A DNA stretch of 40,404 nucleotides from Planctomycetota bacterium (lineage in GTDB: Bacteria; Planctomycetota; Phycisphaerae; WQYP01): contig JAJYFE010000020.1 of NCBI GenBank assembly GCA_021785435.1, positions 1 to 40,404 on the forward strand, read 5' to 3'. The translations under genes were made by a program, and so were the position numbers. Positions 23,613 through 31,526 of this stretch are shown here, piece by piece. The notes beneath the pieces are model-generated. The model ran no database searches. It worked only from the letters and a program-made list of their open reading frames with translations, and had not been told where the DNA came from. Position 1 is the stretch's first letter; the number at the start of each line of letters is the position of its first letter.

Positions 23613-24755
23613 GTGGCAGCGCCGGGCCGCGCCGGAACACGAAAACCGGAAACTGAAAGCGCTTGGCCCTCCTTCGCGGCTTCGTGGCTTCGTGTCAAAA
23701 GGTTCGCCGCGTTCACGTTGATCGAATTGCTGGTGGTCATCAGCATCATCGCGATCCTCGTTTCAATTCTTCTGCCCGCGTTGGCCAAGGCCCGCGAACT
23801 GGCCAATCGCGCCGTCTGCATGGCCAACGTGCGCGGAATCATCCAATCCATGATTACGTATGCTCAGCCGAACAATGGCGAGTTTCCGGCGCCAATCAGC
23901 ACGATCGGGCCTAACCACCTCCTTTCCACCCAATACGCGAACTACGTGGATGTGCCGAACACCAATGTCGTCGGTACGCCAATCAATCCAGCGGTGGCGG
24001 CGCAGGGCTGGTACATTGCGAAATGGTGGGGGCATCCGCCAGGTTCCCCGATGGCCAGCCTCTGGATTTTGGTGCTCCAGGGCTATTCCACCCCGGACAG
24101 CTTCGTCTGTCCGTCGGATGCCATCGCCAGCTGGACGTCGGCCCTGGATTTCGCGAACCCGTCGCCCCCGCCCGCCAGCTTCTACTATTTCAATTTTGGC
24201 GATGTCGTCGCCAACAGCAGCGGCTCGCAAACTCAAATGACCGGGCAGGGCGAAAGCTATTCCATTGCGCTCCCCTGGCCCTGGGCGGGCACCGGGCTCG
24301 CCGCGGCGCCCGGCTTCTGGTGGACCACCACCGGCGCCAACACGGAAGTTCCTTTGGTCAGCGATATGGCGCCGGTGGACAACGCCTACGGCGACGTCGC
24401 GGGTAATGGCATCTACCAACGCGTCACTACTACGCTGCCTACCGCCAACACCTACGGCCCGTACATTTACAATTCCGGTAACCATGGCGGTGCCGGGCAG
24501 AATGTGGGCTTTGGCGATGATCACGTCTCCTGGGAAATCTCGCCCTATGTGGGCCAGAATGGCGATAATATTTTTACTTACACCACCGCGACGGGCGTGG
24601 TCAACGGAACCACGGACACCAGCCAGGTCGGGCTTTCCATGATTAACTCGCCGCCCGCGCCGGAGATCCAGACGCTCGCCTCCCCCTACGACACCTGCAT
24701 GACGCCCGTGCGCACGGTTAATCCCACCACCGCCCAGCAGGGTAATGCGTGGTAG
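23613..24755 (+). CDS. type II secretion/type IV pilin-like pseudopilin
   Basis: The key feature is the prepilin leader [13 protein letters not shown], then a hydrophobic helix ending in [24 protein letters not shown]. The residue before the cleavage site is Ala, where Gly is usual. The C-terminus carries [18 protein letters not shown], a variant of the H-X9-DG motif common in planctomycete pseudopilins (here X10 and DD). The mature protein is about 355 residues and rich in Pro, Gly, Asn and Trp. The start is unclear: the frame is open from 23142, but the upstream part is repeat-derived. A GTG at 23613 is offered as the nearest in-frame start, without a good ribosome binding site. It sits between two PEP-CTERM genes and may act in their assembly or be a surface protein itself. 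Confidence 0.82.
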   Translation: MAAPGRAGTRKPETESAWPSFAASWLRVKRFAAFTLIELLVVISIIAILVSILLPALAKARELANRAVCMANVRGIIQSMITYAQPNNGEFPAPISTIGPNHLLSTQYANYVDVPNTNVVGTPINPAVAAQGWYIAKWWGHPPGSPMASLWILVLQGYSTPDSFVCPSDAIASWTSALDFANPSPPPASFYYFNFGDVVANSSGSQTQMTGQGESYSIALPWPWAGTGLAAAPGFWWTTTGANTEVPLVSDMAPVDNAYGDVAGNGIYQRVTTTLPTANTYGPYIYNSGNHGGAGQNVGFGDDHVSWEISPYVGQNGDNIFTYTTATGVVNGTTDTSQVGLSMINSPPAPEIQTLASPYDTCMTPVRTVNPTTAQQGNAW

Positions 24756-24781
24756 CCGGCCAGGGGGGAAAGGTTATATAG

Positions 24782-24799
24782 CCGCCGGTCTACCGGCGG
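24782..24799. repeat. CCGCCGGTCTACCGGCGG palindrome
   Basis: 8-bp arms around CT, after the pseudopilin stop. It is flanked by the words TATATAG and TGGTG, which also flank the palindromes at 26494-26511 and 26565-26582 in inverted order. Confidence 0.7.
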
Positions 24800-24953
24800 T
24801 GGTGCTTCGGTATGAACCCGGCGTCGGGGTGTGAAACGTGGCGCTGAGTGGTGAGCCGCACGCCCGGCGTACGGGTCGCCGGGCTAACCGCGCGTCAACC
24901 CGCGCCGCCACCGACAAGGTCCCGCGGACGCCCCCGCGGATGGGGAGATAGCG

Positions 24954-26444
24954 ATGAACTCCAAACGGGCCATCCTGGCTTTGACCGTCTGCGCGCTGAT
25001 CGGCGCCGGCCCTGTTGCCGCCTACGGCAGCGCCGGTTATACGATCGCCGAAAACTTCGCCGGTGGCGATTACAGCAGTTCCGGCTTCTATCCCCCCGAT
25101 ACCGACGGCGCCGTCGGCGGCGGCGATGTCATGGAATTCATCAACGGTTACGTGGGGGTTTACAGCACCACGGGCAGCCTGCTGAGCAGCTCGAGTCTTT
25201 CCAGCTTCTGGTCCAACGCGGGCGTAACGCTTGGCGGCGGCATCTATCCCGGCGATGTGCGCGTGGTCTACGACAGCAGCGTGAATCGCTGGTTCGCCAG
25301 CAGCGACACTTTCAGCAGCCCCCAGACCGGCAACAACCAGCTCCTGGTGGCCGTGTCGCAAAACTCCAGTCCGCTCGGCACTTGGAGCGGATTTGCGATT
25401 AACTCTTCGCCCTCGAATTCAGGGCTGTGGGCGGATTATCCAACGCTTGGTGTCAACGGCCAAGGCGTTTTCATCAACGCCAATATGTTTACCACCGGCG
25501 GCAACCCCACCAGCAACAGCATTGATGTGCTGTCCATTCCCAAAGCCTCGCTGCTGGGGGCCACGCCGTCCATCAGCGGCTACCAGCTTCTGGAAGGCGT
25601 GGACGCCAGCGTCCACGGTTACGCCGTCCAGCCGATCAACAACTTCTCCGCCAATATGCCGGAAACAATGTACGCAAACTACGCCAGCAGCGGCGGTACC
25701 GATTACATCGCCCAAAGCCAGCTCAGCGACAGCATCAACAGCCCCACGCTTAGCAACACCCAAAGCCTCGCCACCACCACGGGCTATAGCAGCCCGGTCA
25801 GCTCCCCCCAGAGCGGCTCAACCATTCTGGTCGATGCCGTGGATAACCGCTTCGGTGGTAGCCTGTATCAGCAGCCCGCTAACAGCACTTCCATAGGCGA
25901 GGTCTGGGAGGTGATTACCGTACAGAATCCCAGCAACAGCGCCCTGGACGCACTGCAATGGATGCGCATCAACCCGAGCACCAATACCATCGATGCCTCC
26001 GGCCTGCTCTCGAACCCGAATCTTTCCTTCTACGACGGCTCCATCGCCGTGACGCCCGACGGGCATATCGTCATCGGTTTCAGCGCCAGCAGCTCCAGCA
26101 CCAATCCGAGCGCATACGCCTATATCGGCAGCTACGACGCCAGCACCGGCGGAACCAACTTTACCAACCTGGTTCCGCTTATCGCCGGCACCAGCCCGAT
26201 CACGCTCGGAGGCGACGCCACCACCCCGGCGCGCTTTGGTGATTACAGCACCACGGTGCTGGACCCGACCAATCCCGACGCCGTCTGGACGTTCAATGAG
26301 TTTGGCGGCGGCAGCGGCTGGAACACCCAAATCTCCGAGATCGCCTTCACGCCCGTCCCGGAACCGGCCACGCTGGCCCTGCTCGCCCTGGGCGGCCTGG
26401 CCCTTTTGGCGCGGCGGAAAAAGCGTTGCGAGCCGCCGGGTTAA
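24954..26444 (+). CDS. PEP-CTERM surface protein 3, repeat-rich
   Basis: A 496-residue exported protein. The signal peptide is MNSKRAILALTVCALIGAGP, with cleavage near AAYGS. The mature region begins AENFAGGDYSSSGFYPPDTDG and contains FINGYVGVYSTTGSLL, GDVRVVYDSSVNRWFASSD, WADYPTLGVNGQGVFINAN and DGSIAVTPDGHIVIGFS, a pattern like secreted beta-propeller proteins of unknown function. The sorting signal is VPEPATLALLALGGLALLARRKKR. The ATG is preceded by GATGGGGAGAT. The TAA stop lies in the loop of a 9-bp hairpin (26432-26454). Ser/Thr/Asn content is very high, so O-glycosylation is plausible (inference). Confidence 0.88.
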   Translation: MNSKRAILALTVCALIGAGPVAAYGSAGYTIAENFAGGDYSSSGFYPPDTDGAVGGGDVMEFINGYVGVYSTTGSLLSSSSLSSFWSNAGVTLGGGIYPGDVRVVYDSSVNRWFASSDTFSSPQTGNNQLLVAVSQNSSPLGTWSGFAINSSPSNSGLWADYPTLGVNGQGVFINANMFTTGGNPTSNSIDVLSIPKASLLGATPSISGYQLLEGVDASVHGYAVQPINNFSANMPETMYANYASSGGTDYIAQSQLSDSINSPTLSNTQSLATTTGYSSPVSSPQSGSTILVDAVDNRFGGSLYQQPANSTSIGEVWEVITVQNPSNSALDALQWMRINPSTNTIDASGLLSNPNLSFYDGSIAVTPDGHIVIGFSASSSSTNPSAYAYIGSYDASTGGTNFTNLVPLIAGTSPITLGGDATTPARFGDYSTTVLDPTNPDAVWTFNEFGGGSGWNTQISEIAFTPVPEPATLALLALGGLALLARRKKRCEPPG

Positions 26445-26454
26445 GCCCGGCGGC
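26432..26454 (+). terminator. hairpin spanning the stop of PEP-CTERM gene 3
   Basis: GCCGCCGGG, loop TTAAG and CCCGGCGGC form a perfect 9-bp stem with the stop codon in the loop. No U-run follows, so it may be a transcript-stabilising hairpin or a dispersed palindrome rather than an intrinsic terminator. Confidence 0.4.
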
Positions 26455-26485
26455 GGGGTAGAAAGGGGGGGCGTGTATTCAACGC

Positions 26486-26627
26486 ACATACCACCGCCGA
26501 CAAGTCGGCGGCTATATGGGAGCGGGGGTCGCCTGGCCGATGAGGGCATCGGCCCTACATACCACCGCCGACAAGTCGGCGGCTATATGGGAGCGGGGGT
26601 CGCCTAGCCGATGAGGGCGTCGGCTCT
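26486..26627. repeat. 71-bp tandem duplication with palindromes
   Basis: Units 26486-26556 and 26557-26627 are nearly identical. Each contains CCGCCGACAAGTCGGCGG (26494-26511, 26565-26582) followed by CTATATGGGAGCGGGGGTCGC. The tandem lies between the convergent ends of PEP-CTERM gene 3 and hemL and could stop transcription in both directions. Confidence 0.85.
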
Positions 26628-26659
26628 ACTGGCGCTTCGGCGCTATGAGGGCGTTGGCT

Positions 26660-28015
26660 CTACGAATGCAGCGCCGTCAGCGCGGCGGCGGCTTTACGGA
26701 CCGTGCGGTCGATATCCGCCTCGGTATGGGCGAGGCTGATAAACCAAGCTTCAAATTGCGACGGTGGAAGCATGACCCCGGCGTCGAGCATGGCCTTGAA
26801 AAATCGCCCGTAGGCGCGTTGGTCACAGGCCAGAGCGTCGGTGTAGTTGCGTACCGGCGCGTTGGCGGCCCCGCCGCGCCGCGCTGCGCCGCGGGGTGGA
26901 TGGCTACGGAAAAAGGGTGTAATCATGCTGCCGCAGCGTTGCACCACCAGGGGCACACCGGCCTGCTTCGCCGCCGCCTCCAGTCCAGCCTGCAGGCGGC
27001 GCCCGAGGGCTTCCAACCGGTCATACGGCTCGGAAGTTTCCAGTAGCCGCAACGTGGCGATGCCCGCAGCCATGGCCAGCGGATTGCCGGAAAGGGTGCC
27101 GGCCTGATAGACCGGCCCGGCGGGGGAAATAAGGTTCATCAACCGCGCTCCTCCGCCATACGCCCCCACCGGTAAACCACCACCGATAATCTTGCCCAGG
27201 CAGGTCAAATCCGGCCGCAATTGGAAACGGCCCTGGGCCCCGCCGCGACCCACCCGGAAGCCGGTCATCACCTCATCAGCCACCAGCAGCGCGCCGGCGC
27301 GATCGCATAACGCCCGCAGCGTCTCCAGGTAGCCCGCTTCCGGCGGCACAACGCCGATGTTGCCCATCACCAGTTCAAGGACCACCGCGGCGATCCGCGC
27401 CCCCTGCCGCTGAAAAAGCTTTTCCGCTGCGGGAATATCGTTATAGGCAAGCACGACCGTATCCGCCGTTACCGCCGCCGGCACGCCCGGACTGCTGGGG
27501 GTTCCGTGGGTGGTCGCGCCGCTGCCGGCCTGGACCAACAGCGCATCGACGTGACCGTGATAGCCGCCGGCGATCTTCACGATCAAAGCCCGACCGGTGG
27601 CCGCCCGCGCCAGACGCAGGGCGCTTAATACAGCCTCCGTGCCGCTGTTGACAAAACGCACCATCGGCACGTGCGGCATGGCTGCGGCGATCAGCTCCGC
27701 CAGCGTCACTTCTTCCTCGCTGCAGCAGCCGAAGCAGGCGCCGCGGCTCATGCGGCTGGCCACCGCCGCCCGCACGGCGGGGTGGGCGTGGCCGAGAATC
27801 AGCGGTCCGTAACCCATCACGTAGTCGAGATACCGGTTGCCGTCCGCGTCCACGAGCGCTGCGCCCCGTCCCTGGCGGATGAACACCGGGGACAGGCCCA
27901 CATTCTTAAACGAGCGAACCGGGGACGACACGCCGCCGGGCATCCGCTGCGCCGCCCGAAGAAAAAGGCGGTGCGATTGTTGATAGTGCTGGGCCGAAAG
28001 CCGCGTCTTGCTCAT
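26660..28015 (-). CDS. hemL: glutamate-1-semialdehyde 2,1-aminomutase
   Basis: PLP enzyme that converts glutamate-1-semialdehyde to 5-aminolevulinate in the C5 route to haem. Numbered from the ATG at 28015 (451 residues), motifs are GGVSSPVRSF, FVNSGTEAVL (about 121-130), ADEVMTGFRVGRGGAQ (246 on) and the PLP-binding Lys275 in LGKIIGGGLPVGAYGG, then LSGNPLAMAAG and LPPSQFEAWFISLAHT. A short Arg/Pro/Ala-rich insertion (SHPPRGAARRGGAA) lies before the conserved PVRNYTDA-like block. The ORF is open to an ATG at 28051, but a TATACT -10 element at 28023-28028 places transcription at the 28015 ATG, so a leaderless start is favoured. It converges with the PEP-CTERM cluster. Confidence 0.94.
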   Translation of the reverse strand: MSKTRLSAQHYQQSHRLFLRAAQRMPGGVSSPVRSFKNVGLSPVFIRQGRGAALVDADGNRYLDYVMGYGPLILGHAHPAVRAAVASRMSRGACFGCCSEEEVTLAELIAAAMPHVPMVRFVNSGTEAVLSALRLARAATGRALIVKIAGGYHGHVDALLVQAGSGATTHGTPSSPGVPAAVTADTVVLAYNDIPAAEKLFQRQGARIAAVVLELVMGNIGVVPPEAGYLETLRALCDRAGALLVADEVMTGFRVGRGGAQGRFQLRPDLTCLGKIIGGGLPVGAYGGGARLMNLISPAGPVYQAGTLSGNPLAMAAGIATLRLLETSEPYDRLEALGRRLQAGLEAAAKQAGVPLVVQRCGSMITPFFRSHPPRGAARRGGAANAPVRNYTDALACDQRAYGRFFKAMLDAGVMLPPSQFEAWFISLAHTEADIDRTVRKAAAALTALHS

Positions 28016-28022
28016 TCCGGCA

Positions 28023-28028
28023 AGTATA
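28023..28028 (-). promoter_or_regulatory. -10 element predicting a leaderless hemL mRNA
   Basis: Minus-strand TATACT ends 7 nt before the chosen ATG at 28015. The -35 region is a weak match (TGTCAA at 16 nt). The same 7-nt distance occurs at both DUF433 genes. Confidence 0.4.
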
Positions 28029-28044
28029 GCGGATGAGGATTGCC

Positions 28045-28072
28045 TTGACACTGTTCTTGTGCCGTGATAAAT
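28045..28072 (+). promoter_or_regulatory. possible promoter of the secreted hypothetical and aroA
   Basis: A perfect TTGACA at 28045-28050 is followed by TGATAAAT at 28065-28072; the best -10 reading, ATAAAT at 28067-28072, has a 16-nt spacer. It is divergent from, and overlaps the -35 region of, hemL. Confidence 0.35.
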
Positions 28073-28177
28073 GGTGCATTATCGGGTGCGTGCCGGGAGA
28101 GTCGGGCGGAGGCGGAAAGTCGTAACGCGGCGTGGGCGCAACCCGAACTCACTTTACTGGCACGGGAGAATAACTGA

Positions 28178-29242
28178 ATGCGAACCTGGCGGTGGATGGC
28201 GCGGGCGGCGATTTTCGCCGGAGGCAGCTTCGGATTCGGCGGCGCCGGGTTGCAGGCGGCGCCGCCGGCGCCTAATCCCACCGTCACGGCGCTGTCGCCG
28301 ATCGACCGGACGGCGATTTCGAGTTATGTAGACTATTATGCGACTTTACTCCAGTCGGCCGTCCAGTCCGACCGGATGGTGCGCGACCGGCGGGCTTTGC
28401 TTGCCCCCCTGCGGCGTCCGCAGCAACTGCCGTCCGCCGTGTTTGCCGATCATTACGCCGGCATCCTGACGACGGCCCTGCAGCCCCTGCTGGATCGGCC
28501 GGCGCTGGCCCTGAACGTCATGATCACGTTGGCCAAGGCGCGAGACCTGGCCACGCAGCCGGCGCTGCAAGCGGGTTTGACCAATTCCAATGCGGCGGTG
28601 CGCTATTGGGCGGCCTGGGGCCTGGCGCGAATTTGGCCCGAAGTGGAACAGATTCCGCCCGCGTTCCAGCAGGCGATCGCCGCCGTGGAAACTGCGCTGG
28701 ACCGGGAGACGGACCCCGTGGTGATGCGCCAATTATGCGCTACGCTCCTGGCGGCGAATCCGCAGGCTAATCCGAAACTGCTGGCAGCGGCCCCTCTGGT
28801 GATCGCGGCGCTGCGGAAGATCGCGGCGACCTACGCCAAGGCGCCGCCGGATAATGCGCAAGTCGCCGCGGACATCGTTATGCAGTTGCACACCTGGCTG
28901 GATGATGGAGCGGTGCTGACGGATGCGCAAAAAAACGCGGCGATGACCGCCCTCACCGAGTTGATAAGTTTTCCGGCCCAGTATTGGAACGCCGGGGCGC
29001 TGGATACGGCATCGCAACCGCAGGTCACGCGGCTTATCGCCGCGGGCCTGGACGCGATGAATGCGGTTTCGCCCACCGCTGATTTTTCCATCCGTGGCCT
29101 GGGCGCCGCCAGCACGCCGACCCAGGTGGGCGGAATTCTGTTGCAGATCAACGAATTAACCGGCAGCCAAGGGCAAAAAGGACGGGTGCAGAAACTGTTT
29201 CCCCTGGTGCCGATTCCGCCCCGCATTCCCGGCGGCGCATAG
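28178..29242 (+). CDS. secreted helical hypothetical protein
   Basis: A 354-residue protein with a signal peptide (MRTWRWMARAAIFAGGSF, cleavage near LQA-AP). The mature region is almost entirely helical and Ala/Leu-rich, with irregular 30-40 residue units such as ALALNVMITLAKARDLATQ, SNAAVRYWAAWGLARIW and DPVVMRQLCATLLAAN, which resemble HEAT/ARM-type repeats. It ends in a short Pro-rich segment. No enzyme motif is recognised. GGGAGAA lies 9 nt before the ATG at 28178. aroA starts 6 nt downstream, so they are co-transcribed, but no functional link is apparent. A periplasmic scaffold role is a guess. Confidence 0.75.
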   Translation: MRTWRWMARAAIFAGGSFGFGGAGLQAAPPAPNPTVTALSPIDRTAISSYVDYYATLLQSAVQSDRMVRDRRALLAPLRRPQQLPSAVFADHYAGILTTALQPLLDRPALALNVMITLAKARDLATQPALQAGLTNSNAAVRYWAAWGLARIWPEVEQIPPAFQQAIAAVETALDRETDPVVMRQLCATLLAANPQANPKLLAAAPLVIAALRKIAATYAKAPPDNAQVAADIVMQLHTWLDDGAVLTDAQKNAAMTALTELISFPAQYWNAGALDTASQPQVTRLIAAGLDAMNAVSPTADFSIRGLGAASTPTQVGGILLQINELTGSQGQKGRVQKLFPLVPIPPRIPGGA

Positions 29243-29248
29243 ACGGTT

Positions 29249-30571
29249 ATGGGCCAGGTTTATCCAGATGTGATCGCCGTGCCCCCGATCCAGCGGCCGT
29301 TCCAGGCCAGTGCGACGCCTCCCGGCAGTAAAAGCATTACCAACCGCGTGCTGCCTCTGGCCGCCCTGGCCGCCGGAGAAAGCACGCTGCGCGGCGTGCT
29401 GCTGGCGGAAGATACGCAGCACATGATGACCGCATTGCGGCAATTGGGTTTTTCGCTGCAGCTGGATGCCGCGGCGAAAACCGTGCGTATACGCGGGGAA
29501 AGTGGGAAAATACCTGCCGCCAACGGCGCTCTTTTTTGCGGCAACTCGGGCACGACGCTGCGTTTTTTAACCGCGATTCTGGCCGCCTCACCGGGGCGTT
29601 ATCAGCTCGATGGTGTGGAGCGGATGCGGCAGCGCCCCATCGCGGAATTGGTCGAGGCGATCGGCGCGCTCGGCGGCGAGGTGCGTTACCTGCGGCAGGC
29701 CGGCTATCCACCGGTGGAAACCGCGGGCCGGGTCTGGCGCGGTGGAAGCTGCCGCTTCACCAGCGCGCCAAGCAGTCAATACATCTCGGCGCTTCTCATG
29801 GCGGCGCCCCTGGCCGAAGCGCCGGTGGAGGTGGTGTTGGACGGGCCGATCACCAGCGAACCTTATGTGACCATGACCCTGGCGATCATGAAGCGTTTCG
29901 GCGTGGCCGCTTCCGTTTGCTGCCCTGGCGCCAGCGCCGCGAGGCGAATGGTGCATGTACCGGCGGGCCGGAACTATCAGCCTTGTGATTACACGGTGGA
30001 GCCGGATGCCAGTAACGCGTCCTATTTTCTAGCCGCCGCGGCGGTTATCCCGGGCGCCAGCGTCACCGTGAAGGGTTTAGGGCGTGATTCGCTGCAGGGC
30101 GATGCACTGTTCGCGGACGTGTTGCGCCAGATGGGCGCGGACTTGTTCATGGGAACGGATGAAATCCGCGTGAGGGGACCATCGGAGCTGGTCGGTTTAA
30201 ACGTCAACCTGAACTCGCTTCCCGATATGGTGCCTACGCTGGCGGTGTTGGCGCTTTTTGCCCGCGGGGCCACGCATATCGCGGATATCAGGAATCTGCG
30301 GCTGAAGGAAAGCGACCGCCTGGCAGCGCTGCAAACGGAGCTGGCGCGAATGGGCGCGCGGGTGGATGCCACCGCCGACAGCTTAACCGTATTTCCACCG
30401 GAAAAGCCGCGGGCAGCCCGTATCCGCACGTACGACGATCATCGCATGGCGATGGCGTTCGCGGTCGCCGGCCTGCGGGTGGCTGGATTGGAGATTGAAA
30501 ATCCGTCGTGCACCGCCAAAACCTATCCGGACTTTTTCACCGATTTTACGGCCCTCACCGCCGGCGGATGA
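29249..30571 (+). CDS. aroA: 3-phosphoshikimate 1-carboxyvinyltransferase (EPSP synthase)
   Basis: Sixth step of the shikimate pathway: PEP is joined to shikimate-3-phosphate. The 440-residue product has PGSKSITNR (25-33, with Lys28 and Arg33), GNSGTTLRFL (98-107), SSQYISALLMAAP (S3P-binding), EPDASNASYFLAAAA, LRLKESDRLAAL and the late DDHRMAMAFAVAG. The GNSGTT form and the Thr-Asn after KSI are seen in a range of bacterial AroA enzymes, and the class I/II type is not decided here. The ATG at 29249 has no clear ribosome binding site, so translation may depend on coupling with the upstream gene 6 nt away. Confidence 0.95.
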   Translation: MGQVYPDVIAVPPIQRPFQASATPPGSKSITNRVLPLAALAAGESTLRGVLLAEDTQHMMTALRQLGFSLQLDAAAKTVRIRGESGKIPAANGALFCGNSGTTLRFLTAILAASPGRYQLDGVERMRQRPIAELVEAIGALGGEVRYLRQAGYPPVETAGRVWRGGSCRFTSAPSSQYISALLMAAPLAEAPVEVVLDGPITSEPYVTMTLAIMKRFGVAASVCCPGASAARRMVHVPAGRNYQPCDYTVEPDASNASYFLAAAAVIPGASVTVKGLGRDSLQGDALFADVLRQMGADLFMGTDEIRVRGPSELVGLNVNLNSLPDMVPTLAVLALFARGATHIADIRNLRLKESDRLAALQTELARMGARVDATADSLTVFPPEKPRAARIRTYDDHRMAMAFAVAGLRVAGLEIENPSCTAKTYPDFFTDFTALTAGG

Positions 30572-30839
30572 CCAGGCGAACCTATCACCACAGTCCCCCT
30601 GGCCTTTGGGCATCGACGGAGCACGGACATATTCATGGCCCCCAGGTCGTCGCCGGTGAGTCGCTACGGACGAGTCGCCGCGGAATAGCGCCCATGCAAG
30701 CTTCCTTTCCGGCTGGCGCGATCGGCAGACCGGTCGATACCGTTGGTCCAGATCGCCAGGCTTGGTTCACAGTTTCAAATGAACCGCTTAAGCCGCCATG
30801 CTGCGTGCCGGTGGTTCTTCGGCGGGTTCGGCAGCCAAG

Positions 30840-31193
30840 TCAGCTCTTTCGGTTTTCCAGGCCGTTGATCAGGCCGGAAAGCATTTTTCCTATGACCTCA
30901 ATTTCAGAGCGAAATTGCAGATGTTGGGCACCGCCGATTAAGCCCCGACGATGGGCGAGCTCGATTAACGGTATACATTCCTGGGCCGAGCCGCGCGCGA
31001 TCGTGAAAAAGTTCTTACGATCGGCCTTGGTGAATCGCCCATTGCCTTCGGCCAGGTTGGTGGAGATGGAAACACTGGCTCGATTCAGTTGATCGGAGAG
31101 AAAATAGAAGCCACGCGGAAACTGGGACGTCGCAACAAGTATCTGATCGGCGAGGTCAACTGCCTTCTGATAAACGCCAAGATTTTCAAACAT
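30840..31193 (-). CDS. four-helix-bundle (S23-type) protein
   Basis: A 117-residue protein of the four-helix-bundle family (once called 23S rRNA-intervening-sequence protein). The pattern FENLGVYQKAVDLADQI, FYFLSDQLNRASVSISTNLAEG, FFTIARGSAQECIPLIELA and a final amphipathic helix is typical. The family was first seen inside 23S rRNA intervening sequences but is widely encoded elsewhere, often near mobile or variable regions; its function is unknown. The ATG at 31193 is preferred over the TTG at 31208 because the family starts there. The 268 bp between aroA and this gene hold nothing recognisable. Confidence 0.88.
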   Translation of the reverse strand: MFENLGVYQKAVDLADQILVATSQFPRGFYFLSDQLNRASVSISTNLAEGNGRFTKADRKNFFTIARGSAQECIPLIELAHRRGLIGGAQHLQFRSEIEVIGKMLSGLINGLENRKS

Positions 31194-31345
31194 GAAGGAC
31201 AAAAGCAATCCATCGTCAAAAAGCTTCGAGCAGGTGAACAGGCGAGCAGGTGACCGCAGGTGGGGTCTCGGTTGCTTTTGCGAGCAACTCTATTTTCCCA
31301 GTCGCGTGCGCTCTCCTGATCTCCTGTTCCCAATTCTCCTGCTCT

Positions 31346-31366
31346 ATTTTGGCCTGCGGCCAAAAT
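31346..31366 (-). terminator. terminator-like hairpin after tRNA-Pro
   Basis: A perfect 9-bp inverted repeat, ATTTTGGCC-TGC-GGCCAAAAT, begins at the tRNA discriminator base. A/T runs lie in the stem ends, so it could work in both directions. No long U-tract follows. Confidence 0.5.
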
Positions 31367-31440
31367 CGGGGCGACAGGATTTGAACCTGCGACCCCCTGG
31401 TCCCAAACCAGGTGCTCTAGCCAGGCTGAGCTACGCCCCG
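31366..31440 (-). tRNA. tRNA-Pro (anticodon UGG)
   Basis: The minus strand folds as a complete cloverleaf of 75 nt: acceptor CGGGGCG/CGCCCCG, D-arm GCTC...GAGC, anticodon stem CCTGG/CCAGG with loop TTTGGGA (anticodon at 31405-31403), variable GGGTC, T-arm GCAGG-TTCAAAT-CCTGT and discriminator A. The 3' CCA is not encoded. TATGCT at 31461-31456 may be its -10 element. Confidence 0.95.
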
Positions 31441-31526
31441 TATCCAGCTAACTGTAGCATAACCGCGTCATATACGAAACTGGATTATCCCCGGCCGGTC
31501 TATTACATTATCCGGCGGGAGTTTCC

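Noticed and set aside
30508..31092. plus-strand gene after aroA
   Set aside because: Overlaps aroA in another frame and the minus-strand S23-type gene; the sequence resembles no family.
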